A stretch of DNA of 32,605 nt from an uncultured Chloroflexota bacterium (GCA_902805635.1 CADCTC010000149.1:16787-49391); one strand, 5' to 3'. Positions 1 through 7,634 are shown, numbered from the stretch's first letter. The notes: generated from the sequence alone by a model not told the origin. A program made the numbers and translations.

Positions 1-370
1 TGCAGGTGAAGAATGGGCCACGCAGGTTGGTGGCGAAGATCCGGTCCCACAGCTCTTCGGTGGTTTCTTCTACAGTGGCTCGCGGGAAGATGCCGGCGTT
101 GTTCACGAGCACGTGCAGACCACCGAAGTGGCTCACGGCTGCACGTACGGTCGCGGCGCAGTCGGCCTCGCGAGTGACATCGGTGCGCTGGAACAGCCCA
201 CGGCCGCCGGAATCAGCGATGAGCCGGGCCGTCTCGTGGCCGCGCTCCTCGTTGCGGTTGGCCACCACCACGGCGGCCCCTTCACGTGCAAACGCCAGCG
301 CAATGCCCCTGCCGATTCCAGTTCCCGCTCCGGTGACGATCGCCACCTTGCCTGCCAGCCGCCCGGTCAT
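1..370 (-). CDS. SDR family NAD(P)-dependent oxidoreductase, N-terminal part (runs off window)
   Basis: Only the first 123 codons lie in the window; the rest continues beyond base 1. The ATG at 370 opens MTGRLAGKVAIVTGAGTGIG, which contains the TGxxxGxG dinucleotide-binding motif of classical short-chain dehydrogenases. The NNAG motif follows (LVNNAGIFPRA), and then the helix ending TNLRGPFF. The catalytic Ser, Tyr and Lys would lie beyond the edge and cannot be checked. The fold is a cytoplasmic Rossmann oxidoreductase, probably acting on an alcohol or ketone of a sugar or small metabolite; the substrate cannot be read from this part. It is divergent from the membrane-protein gene that starts at 437, with 66 bases between the two starts. 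The family call is firm and the specific function unknown. Confidence 0.9.
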   Translation of the reverse strand, partial: MTGRLAGKVAIVTGAGTGIGRGIALAFAREGAAVVVANRNEERGHETARLIADSGGRGLFQRTDVTREADCAATVRAAVSHFGGLHVLVNNAGIFPRATVEETTEELWDRIFATNLRGPFFTC

Positions 371-436
371 CGTGTGGTCACCTTCGCCTGTGCTCCGCGG
401 TGCGTGTGCATGCCGTAAGTCTACGAAGGGAACGGC

Positions 437-2632
437 GTGCGAGAATCGAACGTTCCTGGTGTAATGGCCGCATCCACGCCGGCTCCGCCCGTCTCGCGGC
501 CCGTGCTCGTGCCGGCGCCGGTGGCAGTGCCACGCGGCGCGGGCGGCACGGCGCGCCTGCAAACGCGAGCCGCGGTAGCAGCGCTGGGGGTGCACTGGCC
601 GCTGTTGCTGGTGCTGGCGATTGGGCTCGTGCTGCGCGTGCCGTACGTGACGCACGGCCACACCGGGGACCTGCTCAACAACTCGCGCGTGGCGACCACC
701 ATCTTCACGTGGGGCCAGTGGCTGGACCTGTACCACAACGGCTACATCCACGCGTACCCGTACGCGCACCCGCCACTCGGCCCCATCCTGTACGCGCCGT
801 TCAACTGGCTGGCGCTCACCACGGGCGGCTCGTACACCGCGGCGTATCACCTGCTCAACTACGCGTTCGAGGCGGTGGCGACGGCCCTGCTCTACGTGAT
901 CGCGTGGGGGTACGCAGGCTCAAGACAGGCAAGGCTGCCAGCACTGGTCGCGGCGGCGTTCTTCCTGGCAACTCTGTCGCTGCTGTGGCTGCCGGAACGC
1001 ATCTCGCCGCCCGAATCGCACTTCACCAGCATCGCCACGGCGTTCGTGCTGGCGGCGCTGTGGCGGCGCGAGCGGCCGGCGCAGGCGGGGGTGCTGCTGG
1101 GACTGGCGCTGGCGACGCGAACCGAAACGGCGCTGCTGGCGCTGCCGTGGATGCTGCACTACGCGCGGCACAGCTGGACGGACGCGGCGCGCTTTACGTT
1201 TCGCGCTGGCGTCACGGTGGGGGCCATCTGCCTGCCGTTCTTCCTGCGCGATCCGGTGGCGTTCGACTGGGCCATTCGTGGGCACATCGCGGAGCGCCTT
1301 ACTACGGAGACGCCGCTGCTGTGGCGCTGGCTGGACGTTGGCGGGCAGGGCGCCGTGTGGCTGGAGGCGGTCCGGCCGTACAACTCGCTGGTGATGGCGG
1401 GGGCGCTGCTGGCCGTGGCGGTGCTCTTCGCGCGTGATCCGTGGCTGGAGCGCGCGCTGCTGCTGGTGGGGCTGACCCACGCGCTGACCATGCCGGTGTT
1501 CCACGTGCGCTATGTGCTCTACGTGCTGGCGATCGGGCTGGCCTACGTCGCGCGGGCAGGCGTGCCGCACCTGCTGACGATTTGGCTGCTGGTGACGATG
1601 CGCACCGACTTCGGCCCGGCAACGCTGGGGCTGCCGTGGCTGGGGCTGGCGTGGCAAAGCGCCCGCGCCCCTGGGATGACGGCGGCGGACGCGGACCCGA
1701 TGAAGGCGCGCATCCACCGCTTCCGCTACACGTGGCCGTCACTGCCACTGTGGGCGGCGCCCGCGGCGCTGGCGCTGATCTGGGCGGCCGCGGCGCTGCC
1801 ACGCGTCTCAGCCGATCCTCTGCCGTCTAACGCATGGGGCCTGCACGTGCTGGCGCACGCGCTGCGCGCTCCAGATATGGATGGGCCGACAATCGCCACC
1901 CGCTTGCCTGGTGCGCTGGTGCGCGTCATGCCGCTGGGCACGCCCGCCTGGTGGGCGAACGCGCTGCCTGCCCTGGCGGGTGTGACGTTGGTTGCGGTCT
2001 CAGTGGTGCCGGCGCTGCTGTGGGTCCGGTGGCGTGGCCGGCGCGAGGCGCACCTGGCGGCAATGGTCGGGGGCGTACTTGCCATTGTCCTGTCGGGCCA
2101 GGCGTTTGGCGCCGGCCGGCAGCTGGCGCAGGGCGAGACGTATCAGAGCCTGGCGGTGCTGAACCTCCAGGAGCTGGAGCGTGATGCCACCATCTGCGTG
2201 GAGCGCAGCGTGGCGCCGCTGTGGTGGTACGCCCAGCGAGTGGACGGCGTGCGGCAGGACGTGTCGGTGACGGCGGGTGACGGAGCCGCGTGCGCCGCGC
2301 GGGCCGCTGAGGCGTTTGGGAGCCGGCCGGTCTACGTCAGCACGGTGACGCCGGAGGTGCGACGTGCGCCGCTGGTGTTCTTCCCGGTGCGCGGCGTCTG
2401 GCGCGCGGTCACGCGCCGCGCGGACGTGCGCGAGGGGGCGGTGCTGAAGGGGCCGGACGAGCGGGTGTACCTGGTGCAGGGCGGCCGGCGGCGCTGGGTG
2501 CCATCGCTGGAGGCGTTCGGCGCGCTCGGGCTCAGCTGGGAGCAGGTGCAGCTCGCATCCTACGAAGACCTGGCGGCGCTGCCAGAGGGCCAGCCAGTGG
2601 GTGAACCGGCGGGTACACTCGCGCCGCAATGA
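437..2632 (+). CDS. GT-C-fold-like multi-pass membrane protein with C-terminal beta-type module
   Basis: A 731-residue integral membrane protein with many hydrophobic helices between about residues 50 and 560. TM1 is followed by a polar loop and a YAHPPLGP motif, as in glycosyltransferases of the GT39/DUF2723 type, which use lipid-linked sugar donors. After the last helix there is a soluble stretch around residues 575-620 (ERDATICVERSVAPLWWYAQ and onward), resembling the DUF2723-type sequence that ends 'LxYLQxVEGxRPDV'. The final ~65 residues (GPDERVYLVQGGRRRWVPS, then LEAFGALGLSWEQVQ) look like the short VYLVxxGxRRWIP module found in exported or cell-wall proteins of several bacteria. The GTG at 437 is preceded by GAAGGG; an in-frame ATG at 464 is the alternative start. 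The stop overlaps the next gene's start by 4 bases (ATGA), so the pair is probably co-translated. Transfer of a sugar to an envelope acceptor is an inference. Confidence 0.75.
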   Translation: MRESNVPGVMAASTPAPPVSRPVLVPAPVAVPRGAGGTARLQTRAAVAALGVHWPLLLVLAIGLVLRVPYVTHGHTGDLLNNSRVATTIFTWGQWLDLYHNGYIHAYPYAHPPLGPILYAPFNWLALTTGGSYTAAYHLLNYAFEAVATALLYVIAWGYAGSRQARLPALVAAAFFLATLSLLWLPERISPPESHFTSIATAFVLAALWRRERPAQAGVLLGLALATRTETALLALPWMLHYARHSWTDAARFTFRAGVTVGAICLPFFLRDPVAFDWAIRGHIAERLTTETPLLWRWLDVGGQGAVWLEAVRPYNSLVMAGALLAVAVLFARDPWLERALLLVGLTHALTMPVFHVRYVLYVLAIGLAYVARAGVPHLLTIWLLVTMRTDFGPATLGLPWLGLAWQSARAPGMTAADADPMKARIHRFRYTWPSLPLWAAPAALALIWAAAALPRVSADPLPSNAWGLHVLAHALRAPDMDGPTIATRLPGALVRVMPLGTPAWWANALPALAGVTLVAVSVVPALLWVRWRGRREAHLAAMVGGVLAIVLSGQAFGAGRQLAQGETYQSLAVLNLQELERDATICVERSVAPLWWYAQRVDGVRQDVSVTAGDGAACAARAAEAFGSRPVYVSTVTPEVRRAPLVFFPVRGVWRAVTRRADVREGAVLKGPDERVYLVQGGRRRWVPSLEAFGALGLSWEQVQLASYEDLAALPEGQPVGEPAGTLAPQ

Positions 2633-3768
2633 AGATTACCGGCATCGAGTGCTTGCCCGTGCAGGACGGGCGGAACTGCGTCTTCGTGGTGGTGGACACC
2701 GACGAGGGAATCTTTGGGGTGGGCGAAGCAGGGCTGACGCGGCGGGCGCACGCCATCAAGGCGGTGTGTGACGACTATGCCTCCATCCTGGTGGGCGAGG
2801 ACCCGCTGCGCATCGAGCACCACTGGCAGCGCATGAGCCGGGGGTTCTTCTTCCCGCACGACAACATCGCGGGCAGCGCGCTGGCGGCGATCGACATTGC
2901 ACTGTGGGACATCATGGGCAAGGCGCTGGGCGTGCCGGTGTATCAGCTGCTGGGCGGACGGGTGCGCGACAAGGTGGTCTGCTACCCGCACACCGGCGGT
3001 CGCACGCCGGAGCGGCTGGTGGAGAACTGCACGCGGCTGTACGAGGAGGGCTGGAAGTTCGTGCGCTTCAGCCCGAACCTGGGTGAGAACGATCGCTTCG
3101 AGCCGGGCGAGGCGGTGCGCGAGGCGGCGCCGATGTTCGAGGCGGTCCGCAAGGCGCTGGGCGACAAGGTGGAGATCTGCTACGACGCCCACACGCGCCT
3201 TGACCCGGCCGACGCCATCGTGCTGTGCCGCTCGGTGGAGCAGTACCGGCCCTTCTTTATTGAAGACCCCATTCGCTCGGAGAGCCCCAACAGCTTCAGG
3301 TACTTGCGCGAGCACGTGAACGTGCCGCTGGCGGCGGGGGAGCAGTTCGCCAGCAAATGGGCGTTCCGCCAGTTCGTGGACGAAGACCTGATCGACTACG
3401 CGCGGATCGACCTGTGCATCTGCGGCGGGCTGTCGGAGTCGAAGAAGGTGGCAGGGTGGTGCGAGACGCACTACATCAAGCTGGCCACCCACAACCCGTT
3501 GGGACCGGTGAGCAGCGCGGCGTGCCTGCATCTGAACCTGGCTACCAGCAATGTTGGCGTGATGGAGCAGCCTCAGATGCCGGGCCGCGTCATGACCAAC
3601 GCGGTGCCGGAGCAGGTGAAATGGGAAGACGGGTACCTGCTGCCGCCGACGAAGCCGGGACTGGGAATCGAGTTCGACCGCGAGGCGGCGCGCAAGCTGC
3701 CGTATCAGCCGGGGGGCGTGACCCGGCCGTTGCTGCACCGCGACGACGGCGGCTTCACCAACTGGTAG
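2629..3768 (+). CDS. Enolase-superfamily acid-sugar dehydratase, D-galactonate dehydratase-like
   Basis: A 379-residue mandelate racemase/muconate lactonizing-type enzyme of full length. The N-terminal capping domain (about 1-115) is followed by the (beta/alpha) barrel. Predicted Mg2+ ligands are D186 (in CYDAHTR), E212 (FFIEDP) and E238 (AAGEQF). H188, two residues after D186, and H288 (ATHNPLGP) match the two catalytic histidines of E. coli galactonate dehydratase (DgoD). The C-terminal PPTKPGLGIEFD and final HRDDGGFTNW also resemble DgoD. The expected reaction is syn or anti elimination of water from an aldonic acid to give a 2-keto-3-deoxy acid. Exact sugar-acid specificity in this superfamily cannot be read from motifs alone. 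It is translationally coupled to the upstream membrane protein; whether they share a pathway is unclear. Confidence 0.88.
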   Translation: MKITGIECLPVQDGRNCVFVVVDTDEGIFGVGEAGLTRRAHAIKAVCDDYASILVGEDPLRIEHHWQRMSRGFFFPHDNIAGSALAAIDIALWDIMGKALGVPVYQLLGGRVRDKVVCYPHTGGRTPERLVENCTRLYEEGWKFVRFSPNLGENDRFEPGEAVREAAPMFEAVRKALGDKVEICYDAHTRLDPADAIVLCRSVEQYRPFFIEDPIRSESPNSFRYLREHVNVPLAAGEQFASKWAFRQFVDEDLIDYARIDLCICGGLSESKKVAGWCETHYIKLATHNPLGPVSSAACLHLNLATSNVGVMEQPQMPGRVMTNAVPEQVKWEDGYLLPPTKPGLGIEFDREAARKLPYQPGGVTRPLLHRDDGGFTNW

Positions 3769-3779
3769 CTCAGAATAGG

Positions 3780-4009
3780 GTGACGATCGGCGATCGGTCC
3801 GAGAGCACCGTCAGCACCGTCGGTGCGCCAGCTCCGTTCACCCCGGGCCTTTGGGCTGGGCTCAGGACAGGCTCGAAGGGCCTCTGTCGGTCTAGTGTTG
3901 AGCTGTGGTTCGACAAGCTCACCACGAACGGCGGCGCCTCTGGCGAACGGCGGCGGCTCCGGCGACCCGCAAGGGTGAGCCAGGCGAACGGCGATGGTGG
4001 ATCAGCGGG
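3780..4009. repeat. Repeat-rich flank downstream of the GIY-YIG gene
   Basis: This gene-free stretch is built of short repeats. At 3826-3838 there is a small hairpin (GCACCG/CGGTGC). At 3858-3881 lies a variant of the dispersed repeat, in the orientation whose complement reads CCCTTCGAGCCTGTCCTGAG. At 3905-3931 is a second form, GTGGTTCGACAAGCTCACCA followed by CGAACGG, with GTGGT/ACCAC able to pair. It runs into a 19-base direct repeat present twice (3925-3943 and 3944-3962, each starting CGAACGGCGGCG) and a decayed third copy near 3985. Repeats with the TTCGACAAGCTC core occur interspersed in many bacterial genomes, including Chloroflexota and sphingomonads; this is from general familiarity, as no search was run. 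Confidence 0.7.
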
Positions 4010-4297
4010 TTACTTCTGGGTGCGTGAGCGGCTGAGAACGGAGATCCGTTCCCAATCCCCGGCGATCAGTGCCTCCTTCTTGGCACGTGACCAGCCCTTG
4101 ATCTGGCGTTCGCGTGTAAGCGCCTCATACCTCGACTCAAACTGCTCGCACCATGCGAGTTTCACTGGCAACCGGTCCAAGGTGTAGCCAGGTATCGCTC
4201 CTGCATTATGCTGGCCGATGCGTCTCTCCAGGTCGTCTGAGTGTCCGGTGTAGTACGAGCCATCGGCACAGCGAAGCAGGTAGACCCAGAACGCCAT
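4010..4297 (-). CDS. GIY-YIG domain nuclease, single-domain (URI/UPF0213 type)
   Basis: A 95-residue stand-alone GIY-YIG protein, the usual length for this single-domain group. The GIY equivalent is WVYLLRCADGSYYTGHS (residues 4-20), with the YIG equivalent as YTG. The catalytic Arg lies in DLERRIGQHN (about 23-32), and the catalytic Glu in ALTRERQIKGWSRAKKEALI (about 59-78). No DNA-recognition domain is fused. Family members are Mg2+-dependent endonucleases; the biological role of the single-domain group is mostly unknown. The gene stands alone, and the DNA on both sides (3780-4009 and 4329-4548) consists of dispersed and tandem repeats, which suggests gene and repeats form one unit. The start is the only ATG giving a full domain. 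The domain call is firm and the role is inference. Confidence 0.92.
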   Translation of the reverse strand: MAFWVYLLRCADGSYYTGHSDDLERRIGQHNAGAIPGYTLDRLPVKLAWCEQFESRYEALTRERQIKGWSRAKKEALIAGDWERISVLSRSRTQK

Positions 4298-4328
4298 ACG
4301 AATACTCTCTAAGCAGCCACCGGAGGAC

Positions 4329-4548
4329 GCCCTTCGACAAGCTCAGGGCGGACGGTATCGTGGTGCTGACGTCGCATGTCCCGTTCCGGGCAGACGGTAT
4401 CGTGGCGCTGACATCGCTCGCAACACTTGGGTCGAACGGTGTCGTGGTGCTGGCCCTTCGACAAGCTCAGGGCGAACGGAGACATGGTGCTGACATCGGA
4501 ACGAGGTCGTTGTGCTGACGTCAGAACGGGGTTGTGCTGCTGACATCG
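4329..4548. repeat. Six-copy 21-nt repeat array interleaved with dispersed palindromic repeats, upstream of the GIY-YIG gene
   Basis: Six copies of a 21-base core (consensus begins GGTATCGTGGTGCTG and ends ACATCG) start at 4354, 4396, 4438, 4478, 4503 and 4528. Copy 3 keeps only its first 15 bases. Each core is preceded by GAAC or a one-base variant of it. The spacers before that tetramer are 17 unique bases (copies 1-2), 17 unique bases (2-3), the dispersed repeat GCCCTTCGACAAGCTCAGGG at 4453 (3-4), and nothing (4-5 and 5-6). The same dispersed repeat also precedes copy 1, at 4329. The first two periods are exactly 42 bases. The array lies just upstream of the minus-strand GIY-YIG start at 4297. 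It is not a conventional CRISPR, because spacers vary in length and the repeats are divergent. Confidence 0.75.
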
Positions 4549-4558
4549 CTGGTAAAGG

Positions 4559-5398
4559 TCAGAACATGCAGACGCCGCCGCAGATGGGGATGATTTGGCC
4601 GGTGACGTAGTCTGAGAGGTCGGTGGAGAGGAACTCCACCACCTTGGCGCAGTCTTCGGGCTCGCCTAGGCGCTTGAGGGCGATCTCTTGTTCCAGGCGA
4701 GCGCGCGACTCGGGGGTGGCACGTCCGCCGGCAACTGCCCGGGACGAGAGGATCCAGCCGGGGGCGATGCAGTTGACGGTGACGTTGTGGGGGCCTAGCT
4801 CGTCGGCGAGCTTGCGGGTGTAGTGGGCGATGGCGGCCTTGGCAACGGCATAGGGGGTGCCGCCGCCACCGCCCTGCGAGCGCAGGCCGGCCTGGGAGCT
4901 GACGGTGACGATCTTGCCGGACTTCTGGGACTTCATCTGGGGCGCCACCGCCTGGCAGGCGTGGATGGTGCCGTTCAGGTTGAGGTCCATCATCTTGTGG
5001 AAGGTCTCCATGGGCATCTCGCTGGCGTTGGAGTTGCCCCGGAACAGTGCTCCACCGGCATTGCAGACCAGCACGTCCACGCTGCCCAGCTCCTTGATGG
5101 TCCGATCGACCATGGCCTGTACTTGGGTGGCGTCGGTCACGTCCGCCTCGATGCCCAGCGCGCGACGGTCGAGCGTGCGGATCTCGTCCACCACGGTCAC
5201 GCAGCCGGGGGTGAGGTCCTCGTCGTACTCGCGGTTGGCGCGCAGGTCCAGGTCGTTCACCACCACGTCGGCGCCTAACCGCGCCAGGCGCAGCGCGTAG
5301 GCGCGCCCCAGTCCGCGCGCGCTCCCGGTGACGATAGCCACCTTGCCACGCAGCTTCTGGGGCAGCTCCGGAAGCGTCGTTACGTCAAATACGGTCAC
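4559..5398 (-). CDS. SDR family oxidoreductase
   Basis: A 279-residue classical short-chain dehydrogenase, complete. The cofactor motif TGSARGLG is at residues 24-31, NAG at about 113-115, the catalytic Ser at 167/168 (TVSSQAG), and Tyr183 and Lys187 in YAVAK. D49 and D51 (VVNDLDL) after the second strand suggest NAD(H) rather than NADP(H), since an acidic residue there normally rejects the 2'-phosphate. A glycine run (QGGGGGTPY) sits just before the active-site Tyr, which is a little longer than usual. The GTG at 5398 is the start used here; AGAGGGA lies about a dozen bases upstream, a weak ribosome site. It is divergent from the UbiD gene across 72 bases, so the two may share regulation. 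The substrate is unknown. Confidence 0.9.
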   Translation of the reverse strand: MTVFDVTTLPELPQKLRGKVAIVTGSARGLGRAYALRLARLGADVVVNDLDLRANREYDEDLTPGCVTVVDEIRTLDRRALGIEADVTDATQVQAMVDRTIKELGSVDVLVCNAGGALFRGNSNASEMPMETFHKMMDLNLNGTIHACQAVAPQMKSQKSGKIVTVSSQAGLRSQGGGGGTPYAVAKAAIAHYTRKLADELGPHNVTVNCIAPGWILSSRAVAGGRATPESRARLEQEIALKRLGEPEDCAKVVEFLSTDLSDYVTGQIIPICGGVCMF

Positions 5399-5470
5399 TG
5401 GTCAATTGTTCCCTCTCACTGTGGTTGAGCCGCATGGTAGCGCAGGAATGAGCCGGTAGAGTCCCATCAG

Positions 5471-7282
5471 ATGGTGCTTTCAAACTTACGCGACTTCTTG
5501 ACGCTGCTGCGACGGGAGGGGGAGCTGGCGGAGGTCTCCGCCCCGGTGGATCCGAATCTGGAAATCGCGGAGATCCACCGGCGGGTGATCGCGGCGGGTG
5601 GGCCGGCGCTGCTGTTTACCAATGTCAAGGGCAGCCCGCACGCGGTGACGACCAACCTGTTCGGTACGGCGCGGCGGATCGAACTGGCGTTCGGGCGCCG
5701 GCCGCTGGAGTTCGTCAAGCAGGCGGTACGCGCGGTGCACGAGCTGCTGCCACCCACGCCGGCGGCGCTGTGGTCGTTCCGCGGCTTTGGCATGGCGGGG
5801 CTGAAGGTGGGGCTCACCAAGCGGGGCAGCGGACCGGTGCTGGAGGCGATGGAATCTCCGGCGCGACTGGACCAGCTGCCGGCGATCACGTCCTGGCCGG
5901 AGGACGGCGGGCCGTTTGTGACCTATCCATTGGTGTACACCGAACATCCTGGCCCGGACGGGCACGGCCACAACCTAGGCATGTACCGGATGCACGTCTA
6001 TGACGCGCAAACGACGGGGATGCACTGGCAGATCCAGAAGGGCGGTGGGTTCCACTACGCGGCGGCGGAGCAGCAGGGGCGGGCGCTGCCGGTCACGGTG
6101 TTCCTGGGCGGGCCGCCGGCGCTGATCCTGGCGGCGGTGGCGCCACTGCCGGAGAATGTGCCGGAACTGCTGCTTGCTTCCTTGCTGATGGGCGGGCGCA
6201 TCCCGCGCGTTGCGGACCCGCGGGGCGGCTACCCGCTGCTGGCGGAGGCGGAGTTCGCGCTGGCGGGGGAGGTGGCGCCGCGCGTGAGGCGCGCCGAGGG
6301 GCCGTTTGGCGACCACTACGGGTATTACTCGCTGGCGCACGATTTCCCCGTCTTCCAGGTGCAGCGGGTCTACCACCGGCGGGATGCGATCTATCCCGCG
6401 ACGGTGGTGGGCAAGCCGCGCCAGGAGGACTTCTTCATCGGCGACTACCTACAAGAGCTGCTCAGCCCGCTCTTCCCGCTGGTGATGCCGTCGGTACGGG
6501 ACATCTGGAGCTACGGCGAGACAGGCTTCCACTCGCTGGCGGCGGCGGTGGTACACGAGCGGTACGCGCGTGAGGCGCTGGCGTCGGCGTTCCGCATCCT
6601 GGGGGAGGGGCAGCTCTCGCTGACCAAGTTCCTGCTGATCACAGACGCGCAGCGCGACCTACGCGACTTCAAGGGAACGTTCGAGCACGTGCTGGCGCGG
6701 GCGCGGTTCGAGACCGACCTGTTTGTGTTCGACCAGACGGCGATGGATACGCTGGATTACACCGGCACGGCGCTCAACCGGGGCAGCAAGGGGGTCCTCA
6801 TGGGACTGGGGGAGCCGGTGCGCGAGCTGCCGGGCGCTTTCCAGCTGCCGGCCGGAGCGGCGCTGCCGCAGGGTGTCTCAGCCGCGCGGCCGTTCTGCGC
6901 TGGCTGCCTGGTGGTGCGGGGCCGGCCGTATGCGGAGGAGCCGCGTCAGGCGGAGCGCATCGCGGGGCACGCCGCCTGGGACGGCTGGCCGATGGTGGTG
7001 CTGGCGGACGACGCGGAGATCGCCGAGAGCAGCGAGCGCTTCCTGTGGGCGGCGTTTACGCGGTTCGAGCCGGGAGGCGATATGTGGCCGGCGGGGCGGG
7101 AGCTGGTGCGCCACCACGTGACCTACCGCGCGCCGATCGTGATCGATGCGCGGATGAAGCCGCAGTACCCCAAGGACGTGCGTCCGGCGCGGGCGACGGT
7201 GGAGCTAGCGGACGGGCGCTGGGGCGAATACTTCCCGCAAGGGATGGCGCAGGATCCGCGGCCGTCCGGTGATCCCGAATAA
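5471..7282 (+). CDS. UbiD-family prenylated-FMN (de)carboxylase
   Basis: A 603-residue UbiD-family protein, slightly longer than the E. coli UbiD/AnFdc1 range of about 500. It has the N-terminal RDFLTLLRREGEL, the cofactor-binding stretch HNLGMYRMHVYD (residues 167-178) with R173 in the catalytic-Arg position, and the family signature EGPFGDHYGYYS (276-287). These enzymes add or remove CO2 on aromatic or alpha,beta-unsaturated acids using prenylated FMN made by UbiX; no UbiX gene is in the window. The usual E-I-V-L-E-G signature reads EFALAG here (261-266), so a conserved Glu appears as Ala. A C-terminal tail of ~100 residues follows the core. No strong ribosome site precedes the ATG at 5471. 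The substrate is unknown; its neighbour is a divergent SDR. Confidence 0.9.
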   Translation: MVLSNLRDFLTLLRREGELAEVSAPVDPNLEIAEIHRRVIAAGGPALLFTNVKGSPHAVTTNLFGTARRIELAFGRRPLEFVKQAVRAVHELLPPTPAALWSFRGFGMAGLKVGLTKRGSGPVLEAMESPARLDQLPAITSWPEDGGPFVTYPLVYTEHPGPDGHGHNLGMYRMHVYDAQTTGMHWQIQKGGGFHYAAAEQQGRALPVTVFLGGPPALILAAVAPLPENVPELLLASLLMGGRIPRVADPRGGYPLLAEAEFALAGEVAPRVRRAEGPFGDHYGYYSLAHDFPVFQVQRVYHRRDAIYPATVVGKPRQEDFFIGDYLQELLSPLFPLVMPSVRDIWSYGETGFHSLAAAVVHERYAREALASAFRILGEGQLSLTKFLLITDAQRDLRDFKGTFEHVLARARFETDLFVFDQTAMDTLDYTGTALNRGSKGVLMGLGEPVRELPGAFQLPAGAALPQGVSAARPFCAGCLVVRGRPYAEEPRQAERIAGHAAWDGWPMVVLADDAEIAESSERFLWAAFTRFEPGGDMWPAGRELVRHHVTYRAPIVIDARMKPQYPKDVRPARATVELADGRWGEYFPQGMAQDPRPSGDPE

Positions 7283-7397
7283 TCTAGGACTGCAGCGCCT
7301 AGGGCGAACGGACGGTGTGAGACCGCCGCTTAGCCCGTTCGCGCAGCGTGCCGAGGTCGTCCTTCGACGCCCACGCGTCTTGTCTAACCCTCCAGTA

Positions 7398-7442
7398 ACC
7401 CCCTGCCGGTGCAGCGGCCGTGCCGCTATACCGGCAGGGGGT
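7398..7442. repeat. Compound hairpin, 12-bp outer and 6-bp inner stem
   Basis: The outer arms are CCCCCTGCCGGT (7399-7410) and ACCGGCAGGGGG (7430-7441), perfectly complementary, with one more A-T pair outside. Inside lies AGCGGC/GCCGCT around a CGT loop, separated from the outer stem by a 2-base by 2-base internal loop. The calculated-looking stability is high because nearly all pairs are G-C. It sits 116 bases after the UbiD stop, in a convergent intergenic region. It could be a bidirectional terminator without T tract or a REP/MITE-like element. Confidence 0.75.
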
Positions 7443-7526
7443 GTAGGTACGTTGCCTTGCAGCAATCGGTGGCGCGGACGTGGACGTGGTGGCATGGGGA
7501 GTGTCGCGGCGTGCCCGTAGCGGCAC

Positions 7527-7564
7527 GGCGCCACGCCAGCCCGCCGGCGGGCTGGCGTGGCGCC
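7527..7564. repeat. Perfect 38-bp palindrome
   Basis: The 19-base arm GGCGCCACGCCAGCCCGCC is followed directly by its exact reverse complement, with no loop bases and no mismatch. It is 70 bases from the GH4 stop codon on the opposite strand. It would form a cruciform or a long hairpin in RNA. Perfect loopless palindromes of this length are unstable unless maintained, which suggests recent origin or selection. Confidence 0.85.
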
Positions 7565-7634
7565 CCGTCTTGAGTAGCGCGTGGCTCCGGAAGCCCTACG
7601 GTGAGGTGGCGCTGGCAGGCAGCTAGACCACGGC

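Larger units (their letters stand above)
7283..7634. other. Gene-free convergent intergenic region with nested inverted repeats
   Basis: No credible gene lies between the convergent UbiD and GH4 genes. The region holds three inverted repeats: GCGAACGG/CCGTTCGC (7304-7311 with 7335-7342), a compound hairpin at 7398-7442, and a perfect 38-base palindrome at 7527-7564. In addition, the inner part of the compound hairpin (around 7417-7428) recurs inverted at 7517-7528, just before the palindrome. Open frames through here are arginine-, alanine- and proline-rich shadows. The hairpins may end transcription from both sides, although neither is followed by a T tract. Confidence 0.7.

Noticed and set aside
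400..1437. 345-codon plus-strand open frame beside the membrane-protein gene
   Set aside because: Ala/Gly/Arg-rich with no domain; it is a frame shadow of the GT-C-like gene, as are the long minus-strand frames over the same bases.
4329..4548. CRISPR array
   Set aside because: Cores differ from each other, spacers vary from 0 to 21 bases, one spacer is a dispersed repeat, and no cas gene is visible. Reported instead as a tandem/interleaved repeat.
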